A stretch of 7,166 nucleotides of DNA from UBA1161 sp049520395 (GTDB lineage: Bacteria > Planctomycetota > Phycisphaerae > Tepidisphaerales > Tepidisphaeraceae). The stretch covers positions 1-7,166 of the forward strand of contig JBEKPV010000169.1 of NCBI GenBank assembly GCA_049520395.1. The letters run 5' to 3'. Position numbers and translations under genes: made by a program. This document shows positions 1 through 6,375 of this stretch, in pieces (position 1 is the first letter of the stretch; each line of letters begins with the position of its first letter). The notes under the pieces were generated by a model. It did no database searches. It was not told the DNA's origin and worked only from the letters and a program-made list of their open reading frames with translations.

Positions 1-456
1 ACCCTCCGCCCCCGGAAGGTAAACCGTCGCCCAAAGATCGTAACTCCCCTCCGGCAGACGCGTCGGGTGCATCAATTCCAGACCCCCGGCCCCCGATGTC
101 CCGGCCCAACCCGAACTCCCGGGCGGAAAATCCAAAAATCCATACCCGTCCAAAATCTCCCGCCGAATTCCATAAGTCACCGGCGGCCCCAGTTGAACGT
201 ACGGCCCGCAGTGAATCGCCACCGCCCCCGGCCCGTAAGTCACAATGATCTCATCACTGGTAACGCTCCGCAGGTTCACGATCGCCAGCGGAAATCCATC
301 CCCACCCTCCGCCACGCTCAAGATCCCCAGCCTCAAATCCGCCTTGCTCGCATTTCGAAAAATCTCCACACTATCGCCGGCCGACAAGCGCGGCCCACTA
401 CACCCCATGGCGCAGAGCGATCCAAGCACAAAAACGAGCCGTGCGCAATACCGCAT
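1..456 (-). CDS. Putative lipoprotein, N-terminal part (runs off left edge)
   Basis: The minus strand is open for 152 codons from an ATG at 456 down to base 1 with no stop, so the gene continues outside the window. The N-terminus is a lipoprotein-type signal: MRYCAR, then a hydrophobic stretch LVFVLGSLCAMGC with Cys19 as the likely lipidated residue. Ala at -3 and Gly at -1 fit the lipobox, but Met at -2 is unusual. The mature part alternates hydrophobic and polar residues (PLAIVNLRSV, EIIVTYG, GSYDLWATVYLPG), which suggests a beta-sandwich domain; I do not recognise the family. No convincing Shine-Dalgarno lies before the ATG; a GGGGGCC run is about 15 bases upstream. It is divergent from the SUMF1-type gene. 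The codons are G-ending (GGG, CGG, TTG), unlike the C-ending codons of the plus-strand genes. A coding call is supported by the signal sequence; function is unknown. Confidence 0.72.
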   Translation of the reverse strand, partial: MRYCARLVFVLGSLCAMGCSGPRLSAGDSVEIFRNASKADLRLGILSVAEGGDGFPLAIVNLRSVTSDEIIVTYGPGAVAIHCGPYVQLGPPVTYGIRREILDGYGFLDFPPGSSGWAGTSGAGGLELMHPTRLPEGSYDLWATVYLPGAEG

Positions 457-742
457 AAACGAATAATGGCCCCCGATTTGAAATGTACAAGCCCTTCCAA
501 GACCGACGAAATCCCCCTTGCGCAAACGCTGGGCAGTTAGCCTGAAAATGCGGCTCGGCCGCCTACGCCGTTCGCACAATATTGTAGCGATGGGTAGGAA
601 CTTCCCCCGCCCCGATGCGAAATTGGGCGGTTTTCTGTGGTTTTCCCGCGTTGGCATCGCGGTTGCGAAGAAACCCGGATCGGCTGATCCCGCCGTACCG
701 CATCGGGGTTCTGGCTGTGACTAATCTTGGAGTCCCTCCCAT
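457..742. other. Divergent intergenic region with small inverted repeats
   Basis: This gap separates the minus-strand lipoprotein from the plus-strand SUMF1-type gene and should carry both promoters. I see no gene in it. Visible structure: a GCGGC/GCCGC hairpin with a TCG loop (550-562), a perfect 10-base palindrome ACAATATTGT (576-585) and a GGATC/GATCC hairpin with a GGCT loop (677-690). The palindrome is a possible operator. No -35/-10 pair on either strand was close enough to consensus to call. A GGAG at 729-732 serves as ribosome binding site for the gene starting at 743. Confidence 0.5.
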
Positions 743-1534
743 ATGTCTCTTATGGAGCATGAACCTCGTGTCGAGCAGCCTCGAGAAGCAGGCGCCTGTT
801 TCTCCGACGGCCTATTGCTCCCCGAGATGGTAATCATCCCCCCAGGGCGATTTCTAATGGGCGCGGACGAAACCAGCGAGCCCGCCGCTTCCCCCAGCGA
901 AATGCCGCGCCATGCCGTCGACATCAAATATTGGATGGCGATTTCCCGTTACCCAATCACCTTCGAGCAGTTCGATGCCTTCGCCGAGGGTGACGCCTCC
1001 ATGCATCGTCCCGACGATCAAGGTTGGGGCCGCGGACGCCTCCCCGTCTGCGACGTCAGTTGGGAAGACGCTCTAAGCTACGTCCGCTGGATTTCGATAG
1101 CGGCGGGGCGGGCATATCGCTTGCCCAGCGAAGCCGAATGGGAATATTGCTGCCGCGCCGGCTCCACCGGTCCGTTTTCAACTGGAAATCGCATCAGCGT
1201 CAAGGACGCAAACTATCTCTATTCAGAAAATGGCGACCGGCCGGGCGTGGGTCGGCCGGTTGCCGTCGGTTCGTACGCCCGCAATTCTCTGGGCCTCTAT
1301 GACATGCACGGAAATGTGCGCGAGCTCGTCGCCGACGTATGGCATGAGAATTATCTCGGAGCCCCAACCGACGGATCGGCCTGGGAGCCAAACGAAGCCG
1401 CCATGTGGCGTATCGCCCGCGGCGGCGGATGGGATGCCCGATACCCAACCCTCCGAGCTTCCTTCCGAGAACGCATTCATCATACGCAACGCCTTGCAAA
1501 TATGGGCTTTAGGATCGCCTGCACAATCGAGTAG
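743..1534 (+). CDS. SUMF1/FGE-sulfatase domain protein (no catalytic Cys pair)
   Basis: The 263-residue protein is almost entirely one formylglycine-generating-enzyme-type (SUMF1, C-type-lectin-like) domain. Family landmarks in order: MVIIPPGRFLMG (29-40), the segment ISRYPITFEQF (67-77), VCDVSWEDALSYVRW (102-116), RLPSEAEWEY (126-135), GLYDMHGNVREL (184-195), RGGGWDARYPTLRASFR (226-242) and a terminal GFRIAC (255-260). True FGEs oxidise a sulfatase Cys using a Cys pair just after the GG(S/G) motif; here that stretch has no Cys. The usual GNVWEW is GNVREL. It is therefore probably not a sulfatase activator; other members of the fold act in iron-dependent oxidation, binding or unknown roles. 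No signal peptide is visible, so it is likely cytoplasmic. Start: ATG at 743 with GGAG ten bases upstream and an in-frame TAA at 722; Met4 (752) is the alternative. No sulfatase gene is in the window. Confidence 0.88.
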   Translation: MSLMEHEPRVEQPREAGACFSDGLLLPEMVIIPPGRFLMGADETSEPAASPSEMPRHAVDIKYWMAISRYPITFEQFDAFAEGDASMHRPDDQGWGRGRLPVCDVSWEDALSYVRWISIAAGRAYRLPSEAEWEYCCRAGSTGPFSTGNRISVKDANYLYSENGDRPGVGRPVAVGSYARNSLGLYDMHGNVRELVADVWHENYLGAPTDGSAWEPNEAAMWRIARGGGWDARYPTLRASFRERIHHTQRLANMGFRIACTIE

Positions 1535-1548
1535 CAATGTCCGCCAAA

Positions 1549-1591
1549 AAATTGGGTAGTCTAAATATCACGACTGATAATTACCCAATTT
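1549..1591 (+). terminator. Perfect 10-bp inverted repeat after the SUMF1-type gene; weak terminator candidate
   Basis: Arms AAATTGGGTA (1549-1558) and TACCCAATTT (1582-1591) match perfectly across a 23-base spacer, starting 15 bases after the stop codon. It could end the SUMF1-type transcript, but the stem is AT-rich, the loop is long and only a short T tract follows. An operator for the downstream porin promoter is an equally good reading. Confidence 0.35.
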
Positions 1592-1609
1592 AACTATTAA
1601 GGACGCATG

Positions 1610-1638
1610 TTGAGAACAGCCGGGAAGTATGGCATAAA
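1610..1638 (+). promoter_or_regulatory. Candidate sigma-70-type promoter for the porin gene
   Basis: TTGAGA (1610-1615, five of six matches to the -35 consensus) and CATAAA (1633-1638, four of six to the -10) are separated by exactly 17 bases. Transcription would start near 1645 and give a leader of about 200 bases ahead of the porin ATG, containing the hairpins listed separately. This is assignment by eye; no other site in the gap is as good. Confidence 0.42.
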
Positions 1639-1643
1639 CGATT

Positions 1644-1678
1644 CAGGTAGATATACTTGCCTATGTCTTAGGCACCTG
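1644..1678 (+). promoter_or_regulatory. Stem-loop in the porin leader
   Basis: An outer stem CAGGT (1644-1648) with ACCTG (1674-1678) encloses an inner stem GCCTA (1659-1663) with TAGGC (1669-1673) and a TGTCT loop. The two stems stack directly on the 3' side and leave a 10-base bulge on the 5' side. A second CAGG at 1691-1694 could compete for the CCTG at 1675-1678, so an alternative fold is possible. It does not match a riboswitch class I recognise. Confidence 0.35.
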
Positions 1679-1732
1679 TCGAAAACCGAGCAGGAAGAAC
1701 AAAGGTGCGACGATGGCCAGCAAACCGACACA

Positions 1733-1794
1733 CAGTCTAAAAACCGGCGTTAGCGACGGCTCGGCATTGGTTTTGCCAATGGGATTTTAGACTG
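1733..1794 (+). repeat. Nested inverted repeats upstream of the porin
   Basis: Outer arms CAGTCTAAAA (1733-1742) and TTTTAGACTG (1785-1794) are perfect over 10 bp. Inside them, CATTGG (1765-1770) and CCAATG (1776-1781) form a second perfect stem with a TTTTG loop. The whole structure ends 35 bases before the Shine-Dalgarno of the porin. The word AGTCTAAA also occurs at 1558-1565. Possible roles are an RNA regulatory structure in the leader or a DNA operator. Confidence 0.5.
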
Positions 1795-1829
1795 AGGTGG
1801 AACGGCCATCGCGCCAATTTTTTATAGAC

Positions 1830-1835
1830 AAGGAG
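1830..1835 (+). promoter_or_regulatory. Strong ribosome binding site of the porin
   Basis: AAGGAG lies seven bases before the ATG at 1843, the best Shine-Dalgarno in the window. It fits an abundant outer-membrane protein and fixes the start codon. Confidence 0.8.
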
Positions 1836-1842
1836 TCACGCA

Positions 1843-3189
1843 ATGCTTTGGAAAGGTTTGGGTCGCACCGCAGCTCTGGCGGTGCTGGGTTGTTGCGGAT
1901 CAGCCGCATTCGCGGCCGATCTTGCGCAGTCCAATCAAGATGAGGCCTCCATTCCGGCGTTTACCAATTCACAAACCCTGGATACGACCACTCCACTAAC
2001 ACTGGATGCGACCAGCGCGCCGGCGACCCCCACAACGTCGACGCCGATTATGTATGAATTGGGACCCACCTCGGTTGGTAGCTTCCTCTCTAAGTACAAT
2101 CTCAACATCACGGGATTCGTCGAAGCCGGCTACTGGGACGACACCAACAACGACAACAAGGCCGTCGACCAGCCCACCTTCGTCGCCTTCCCCGGCGCCC
2201 TCAGCAATGAGGTCACCCTCAACCAGTTGGACCTCCAGCTGTCCAAGGCCGCCGCCACCTCAGGCTCCGCCTGGGACTGGGGATTCATGTTTGAGCAAGG
2301 CTACGGCAGCGATGACGCCCAAATTCACTCCCACGGCATGTTGGATAACTCGCCGTTTCCCCATCCCCTCCAACAGTACGACATCGTTCAGGCCAATGGA
2401 ACGATCTATGCCCCCGTCGGGAACGGCCTGTCCGTCACTTTCGGTAAAGTCCCCGCCTTCCTGGGCCTTGAAGTCATCAATCCCACTGGAAATCAGTTCT
2501 ACACCCATAGCTACAGCTTTACCTACGGTATTCCCCTCACGAACACCGGCGTATTCGCCAGCTATACGTTCCCCAAGCTTTTGATGGGACAGGACCTGAC
2601 TGTCACCGGCGGCATCAGCCGCGGCTGGAACCAGAGCACCTCGGATAACAACGGTGCCATCGACGGCATCGTGGAGGCCAAGGCCAAGATCAACGACAAG
2701 TGGAACTGGGTCATTAACACCGAGTTCGGTCCCGAAGGGACTGACGACAACAGCGACTACTGGAGCACCTTGGAAGCCATCATCAACTTCCAGGCCTCCG
2801 ATGAGTTGGCCCTCTCCGCTGACTGCGTCTACGGCGACGCCCCCCACTCCGCCAATACCACCCCGGGCAACAATGCCCAGTGGGGCGGAGTTGCCCTCTA
2901 CGCCGCCTACACCTGGGACTCTCACTTCACCCCCGGCCTCCGTGCTGAGTGGTACGACGATACCGGCGGTCTAACCACCGCCTCCCCCGTCGATATCAAC
3001 TTCTACGAAGTCACGGCCAACGTGAAGATCAAGCCCTGCCCGAACGACAACATCCTCCAGTGGCTGCAGCTTCGTCCCGAAGTTCGCCTCGACTGGTCCG
3101 ATCAGCGTGCCTACGGATTCAATGGCACTGCGGGCTCCGGCAAGTACAGCATGTTCTCCCTCGGTCTCGACGCGATCATGCAGTTCTAG
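1843..3189 (+). CDS. Outer-membrane beta-barrel porin, OmpL-like (Bbp2 type)
   Basis: The 448-residue product has a Sec signal peptide (positive n-region, hydrophobic core, AFA before A25 as likely cleavage site). Residues about 25-75 form a Thr/Ser/Pro/Ala-rich low-complexity linker, and the rest is a beta-barrel with alternating aromatic/polar strands and Asp/Asn/Gly-rich loops. Family-type segments are YNLNITGFVEAGYWDD near residue 90, followed by TLNQLDLQLSKA, then a GKVPAFLGLEVINP segment and the strand FYTHSYSFTYGIPLTNTGV. The last residue is Phe (DAIMQF), as expected for recognition by the barrel assembly machinery. This matches the putative OmpL-like porins (Bbp2, DUF1597 group) common in Planctomycetota; solute specificity cannot be read. 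A VLGC motif at 14-17 resembles a lipobox, but the AFA site is better placed for a barrel protein. The gene has its own leader, a strong ribosome binding site and a terminator, so it is probably monocistronic and well expressed. Confidence 0.9.
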   Translation: MLWKGLGRTAALAVLGCCGSAAFAADLAQSNQDEASIPAFTNSQTLDTTTPLTLDATSAPATPTTSTPIMYELGPTSVGSFLSKYNLNITGFVEAGYWDDTNNDNKAVDQPTFVAFPGALSNEVTLNQLDLQLSKAAATSGSAWDWGFMFEQGYGSDDAQIHSHGMLDNSPFPHPLQQYDIVQANGTIYAPVGNGLSVTFGKVPAFLGLEVINPTGNQFYTHSYSFTYGIPLTNTGVFASYTFPKLLMGQDLTVTGGISRGWNQSTSDNNGAIDGIVEAKAKINDKWNWVINTEFGPEGTDDNSDYWSTLEAIINFQASDELALSADCVYGDAPHSANTTPGNNAQWGGVALYAAYTWDSHFTPGLRAEWYDDTGGLTTASPVDINFYEVTANVKIKPCPNDNILQWLQLRPEVRLDWSDQRAYGFNGTAGSGKYSMFSLGLDAIMQF

Positions 3190-3217
3190 TCGCAGGCTCT
3201 TTACTTCGGTTGATAAA

Positions 3218-3254
3218 AAAGCCCAGGGAGTTCGCTCCCTGGGCTTTCTCTTTT
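3218..3254 (+). terminator. Intrinsic terminator of the porin gene
   Basis: A perfect 13-bp stem, AAAGCCCAGGGAG (3218-3230) with CTCCCTGGGCTTT (3235-3247), closes on a TTCG tetraloop and is followed by CTCTTTT. It begins 28 bases after the porin stop. The run of six A before the stem makes it potentially bidirectional. Confidence 0.93.
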
Positions 3255-3296
3255 GCCCGGGTTGCACCCACGCATAAGACGGACTAATTTGCGGCC

Positions 3297-5261
3297 GTGA
3301 CCGAAGTCGAACTCGAGCAGCTTCTCGAAGCCGCCAAGCGCCATCACCGCGCCGGCCGCATTGCTCCCGCCATCGCCGCCTACGAAGAAATCATCCGCCA
3401 CCAGCCCCGCAATGACGAAGCCCTGCACATGCTCGGCGTCGCCTACCTTCAATCGGGAAACGTGAATCGTGCCGTCGAACTGATCGAGCGCGCCGTCGCC
3501 ATCGATTCATCGGATGCGGAGTATTTTAACAATCTTGCCGAAGCCTACCGCCGCGCCGGCCGCCTCGAAAAATCCGCCGAAAGCGCCCGCCGGGCGATCG
3601 CACTCTCCTCCGAATTCGCCCAGGCCTACAGCAATCTCGGCTTCGTGCTCCGCGAGATGGGAAAACTCAGCGAGGCGGTCGCCGCCTGCAAGCGAGCGGT
3701 CGAATTAAGACCGGGATTCAGTGAGGCCCACGACTCGCTGGCGCGGGTCTATCACGCCATGGGCCGGCAAAATGATTCCATCGCCTCCTTCCGCCGCGCC
3801 GTCCAATGCAAACCCGACGAACCGGTCACCCACAACAATCTCGCCGGCGCTCTCGCCTCCGCCGGCCAGGTCGAGGACGCCATCAGCGAATACCGCCTCG
3901 CCCTCCGCCTCTGGCCCGGTTTCGCCGAAGCCCACAACAATCTCGGCTGCGCGCTGGCCGATCAAAACCTCCCCGAAGCGATCTCCGAGTTCGAGCAAGC
4001 CATCAAACTGCGCCCCAATTACCCCGAGGCCTTCAACAATCTTTCCATCGCACTGCTCCAGGATGGAAAGTTGGAACCCGCCCTCGCTGCCGCCCAAACC
4101 TCGCTCCAGCAGCGCCCGGATTTCGTCGCCGCCCTGAACAACCTCGGGATCGCCCTCAACTATCTAGGCCGCACCGAAGAATCGCTTAAAACCCTCCGCC
4201 GCGCCCTGGAATTGAATCCAAAATTCGCCGAGACGCACTGCAATCTGGGCATATCGCTCACCGATGCGGGAAGGAACAACGAAGCGATCGTCGCCTGCTC
4301 CGAGGCGATTCGCCTCCGCCCAAATTTTCCCCAAGCGCACTTAAACATCGCCATCTGCCGCCTGCGCAAAGGTGAGATGCAAAAAGCCTGGCCGGATTAC
4401 GAATGGCGACTGAAAACAAAATCACCGGTTCCCTTCCGCGCATTCGTCCAGCCGCAATGGGCCGGAGAAGCACTCACCGGCAAGACGATCCTGGTTCACG
4501 CCGACGGTGGCTTCGGCGACGCCATTCAATTCGTGCGCTACGCCCCCATGATTGCCCAGCGCGGCGGCCGCGTAATCCTCGAATGCCAGCCGGAACTGGC
4601 ACGCCTATTCCAAGGCATCACCGGCATCGAGGAGATCCTAACTCGCGGCCAAAAATTCCCGCCATTCGATCTACATTGCCCTCTGATGAGCCTCCCCAGA
4701 GCCTTCGCCACAGATCTAAACTCGATCCCCGCAACCGGGCGCTATCTAGCGTTGGATTCCGATTTGCAACGAACCTGGGCCGACCGCCTCGGTTCCCCGG
4801 GCGCCCGCCGCCGCATCGGCCTGCGGTGGAGCGGCAAACAAAATTTCCACAAACTTCGCAACCCCTCCATCCCTCCGCAGGAACTGACGCCCCTGACCCA
4901 GACAAAGGACGCGATCTTTTACGCCCTACAACCCCCAGAGCCGCCCAGCCTGAACCTGGTCGATTTTTCGCCGCAATTAACTGATTTCGCCCAGACAGCC
5001 GCCCTAATCGCCCACCTCGATCTGGTGATCACCATCGACACCGCCGTCGCTCATCTCGCCGGGGCACTCGCCAAACCAGTCTGGCTAATGTTGCCAAAGG
5101 CCGCCGATTGGCGTTGGCTCCTGAATCGTTCGGATTCCCCCTGGTACCCAACCATGCGCCTATTTCGCCAGCCCGAGTTCGGCGATTGGGCCTCCGTCGT
5201 GCGGAATATCTCCGAAACCCTCCCCACGGACTGGAAAATCACCACCGACTCCGTTACATAG
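3297..5261 (+). CDS. TPR-repeat protein fused to a GT-B/heptosyltransferase-like glycosyltransferase domain
   Basis: The 654-residue protein starts at GTG 3297; an in-frame TAA at 3285 rules out a longer form, and the Shine-Dalgarno is weak (GGA near 3281). Residues 10-348 hold ten consecutive TPRs, most with the NNLG...A...G...EA...A..L.P.F.EAH pattern and 34 residues long; unit 7 (214-246) has 33. A half unit (349-375) leads into a glycosyltransferase domain: KTILVHADGGFGDAIQFVRY (396-415) is the loop after the first beta strand, and ITIDTAVAHLAGALAKPVW (578-596) with ADWRWLLNRSDSPWYP is the family's C-terminal nucleotide-sugar region, as in GT9/heptosyltransferases. No signal peptide or membrane segment is visible, so it is probably cytoplasmic and glycosylates proteins or surface-glycan precursors, with the TPRs binding the partner. 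Donor and acceptor are unknown. It stands between a terminator and a 170-base gap, probably alone. Confidence 0.9.
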   Translation: MTEVELEQLLEAAKRHHRAGRIAPAIAAYEEIIRHQPRNDEALHMLGVAYLQSGNVNRAVELIERAVAIDSSDAEYFNNLAEAYRRAGRLEKSAESARRAIALSSEFAQAYSNLGFVLREMGKLSEAVAACKRAVELRPGFSEAHDSLARVYHAMGRQNDSIASFRRAVQCKPDEPVTHNNLAGALASAGQVEDAISEYRLALRLWPGFAEAHNNLGCALADQNLPEAISEFEQAIKLRPNYPEAFNNLSIALLQDGKLEPALAAAQTSLQQRPDFVAALNNLGIALNYLGRTEESLKTLRRALELNPKFAETHCNLGISLTDAGRNNEAIVACSEAIRLRPNFPQAHLNIAICRLRKGEMQKAWPDYEWRLKTKSPVPFRAFVQPQWAGEALTGKTILVHADGGFGDAIQFVRYAPMIAQRGGRVILECQPELARLFQGITGIEEILTRGQKFPPFDLHCPLMSLPRAFATDLNSIPATGRYLALDSDLQRTWADRLGSPGARRRIGLRWSGKQNFHKLRNPSIPPQELTPLTQTKDAIFYALQPPEPPSLNLVDFSPQLTDFAQTAALIAHLDLVITIDTAVAHLAGALAKPVWLMLPKAADWRWLLNRSDSPWYPTMRLFRQPEFGDWASVVRNISETLPTDWKITTDSVT

Positions 5262-5283
5262 GCTGAAGGTTATTCGGTAACGG
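5251..5283 (+). terminator. Inverted repeat at the end of the TPR-glycosyltransferase gene (weak)
   Basis: CCGTTAC (5251-5257), which covers the last codons, pairs perfectly with GTAACGG (5277-5283) across a 19-base loop. There is no T tract after it, so termination is doubtful. A palindrome ATGGCGCCAT follows at 5301-5310. Confidence 0.2.
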
Positions 5284-5394
5284 GAGAGCTGAGGCCAAGG
5301 ATGGCGCCATTCACGTTTGGGCGGATTTCGATCCACTTGCATCAAAACTGGCCCGTGCACGCGCTATCTGCCGATATGGCATTCGTCGCGCCCC

Positions 5395-5410
5395 TTGGCG
5401 TGCGCGCCAA
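5395..5410 (+). promoter_or_regulatory. Hairpin just upstream of the amidase ribosome binding site
   Basis: TTGGCG (5395-5400) and CGCCAA (5405-5410) form a perfect 6-bp stem with a TGCG loop, ending six bases before the CGGAG ribosome binding site (5417-5421) of the amidase gene. It could affect translation. No clear promoter was found in 5262-5394. Confidence 0.3.
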
Positions 5411-5431
5411 TTCAAACGGAGACCAGTAAGC

Positions 5432-6199
5432 ATGTCCCCTCTCAAGGCGTTTTGGGCCGCGGCATTGACGATCCTGGCATTGTCGCTGACCGCCTGCGAA
5501 TCGGATTCCGCCGACGATCATCTGCCGCCCATGCGCCTCAGCGGTCCGGTCATCCTCCAACCCGGCGAATTAGCCTCCGCACAATTATCCGCCCGTCCCG
5601 TCGCTTACACCCCCGCGCCCGCCATGGCCGCCCCAATTCCCCCCGCGCCCACGCGCCAGGCGTCCTACGACGGCTCCGTCCCCGAATCCTGGATTCCCCG
5701 CGCTCCCCTCAATCATTGGGTCTGGATCATCATTCACCACAGCGACAGCGACTACGGCTCCGCCGCCATCATCGACCAGTGGCATCGCGCCCGCGGCTTC
5801 GATGAACTCGGCTACCACTTCGTCATCGGCAACGGCACCAACAGCGGCGACGGCCAAATCGAAGTCGGACCCCGATGGGTCAAACAAAAATGGGGCGCAC
5901 ACGACAACGCCCTCGACAACCGCTTCAACATCTCCGGCATCGGCATCTGCCTCGTCGGCGATTTCAACAAAACCCATCCCACCACCGCCCAGCGCCGCTC
6001 CCTCATCCGACTGGTGGTTTACTTGATGCGTACCTACCGAATCCCCCTCTCCCACGTCCTAGGCCACGGCGAAACCAAGGACACCCAATGCCCCGGCCGC
6101 TATCTCCGCCCCGCGGACGTCCGCGCTGCCGTCCAACGAATCCTCTCCGGAGAACCCCAAGCCGACGAAGCCGAACGCCTAGCCTCGGGAGAATGGTAA
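5432..6199 (+). CDS. Lipoprotein N-acetylmuramoyl-L-alanine amidase (Amidase_2/PGRP family)
   Basis: The 255-residue product should cleave the amide bond between N-acetylmuramic acid and L-Ala of peptidoglycan. Residues 1-21 are a lipoprotein signal ending LTA|C with Cys22 lipidated, so it is membrane-anchored facing the periplasm. A Pro/Ala-rich linker (about 30-92) precedes the zinc amidase domain (about 93-238). Zinc ligands by comparison with T7 lysozyme are His102 (in IIIHHS, with His103 adjacent), His212 and Cys220; the H-x7-C spacing is conserved. Tyr128 in LGYHFVIG matches the catalytic Tyr. The catalytic Lys of T7 lysozyme is replaced by Thr218, as in many PGRPs. GISG-type segment ISGIGICLVGDF is typical. 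ATG 5432 has CGGAG about ten bases upstream and directly precedes the signal sequence. Likely roles are cell-wall turnover or recycling; a competitive lytic role is possible. In Planctomycetota this fits a thin peptidoglycan layer. Confidence 0.9.
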   Translation: MSPLKAFWAAALTILALSLTACESDSADDHLPPMRLSGPVILQPGELASAQLSARPVAYTPAPAMAAPIPPAPTRQASYDGSVPESWIPRAPLNHWVWIIIHHSDSDYGSAAIIDQWHRARGFDELGYHFVIGNGTNSGDGQIEVGPRWVKQKWGAHDNALDNRFNISGIGICLVGDFNKTHPTTAQRRSLIRLVVYLMRTYRIPLSHVLGHGETKDTQCPGRYLRPADVRAAVQRILSGEPQADEAERLASGEW

Positions 6200-6347
6200 A
6201 CAATTTCCGAACGACGATTTAATCGTCATTCGTCATTCGAATTTCATCATTCACCCCCAATCCCTCCGATCCCCTCGTCATGCAGTATTCCACTGCTCTC
6301 CCGAGCCGGTACCAGCCCAAAATATTGACTACAGCACCAGAATTCCG

Positions 6348-6375
6348 TTGACATTCGTAGATAGACTGTTATAGG
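6348..6375 (+). promoter_or_regulatory. Candidate sigma-70 promoter, perfect -35 box
   Basis: TTGACA (6348-6353) matches the -35 consensus fully. TATAGG (6370-6375) follows after 16 bases and matches four of six -10 positions. Transcription would start near 6382, giving a leader of about 350 bases before the GTG at 6731. The length of that leader is the main reason for caution. Confidence 0.5.

Noticed and set aside
67..540. 157-codon plus-strand frame
   Set aside because: It lies antisense to the lipoprotein gene; its Pro/Arg-rich, low-hydrophobicity product is what the opposite strand of a G-rich gene gives, and it lacks a ribosome binding site or recognisable domain.
1823..1828. TATAGA as a -10 box close to the porin
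   Set aside because: Transcription would start inside or next to the Shine-Dalgarno at 1830-1835, leaving no leader for ribosome binding, and no -35 lies at the right distance.
1884..1893. Porin as a lipoprotein because of VLGC at residues 14-17
   Set aside because: The barrel sequence and the better AFA signal peptidase I site at residues 22-24 favour ordinary Sec processing.
2260..2925. 221-codon minus-strand frame inside the porin
   Set aside because: The Gly/Val/Asp-rich product results from reading the C-ending codons of the porin in reverse; the porin itself has signal peptide, barrel pattern and C-terminal Phe.
3705..4097. Minus-strand and alternative-frame ORFs across the TPR array
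   Set aside because: They repeat with the TPR periodicity and show only composition-driven residues; the TPR frame is unambiguous.
5337..5370. TTGCAT ... TATCTG as an amidase promoter
   Set aside because: The spacer is 22 bases, too long for a sigma-70 promoter, and both boxes are poor matches.
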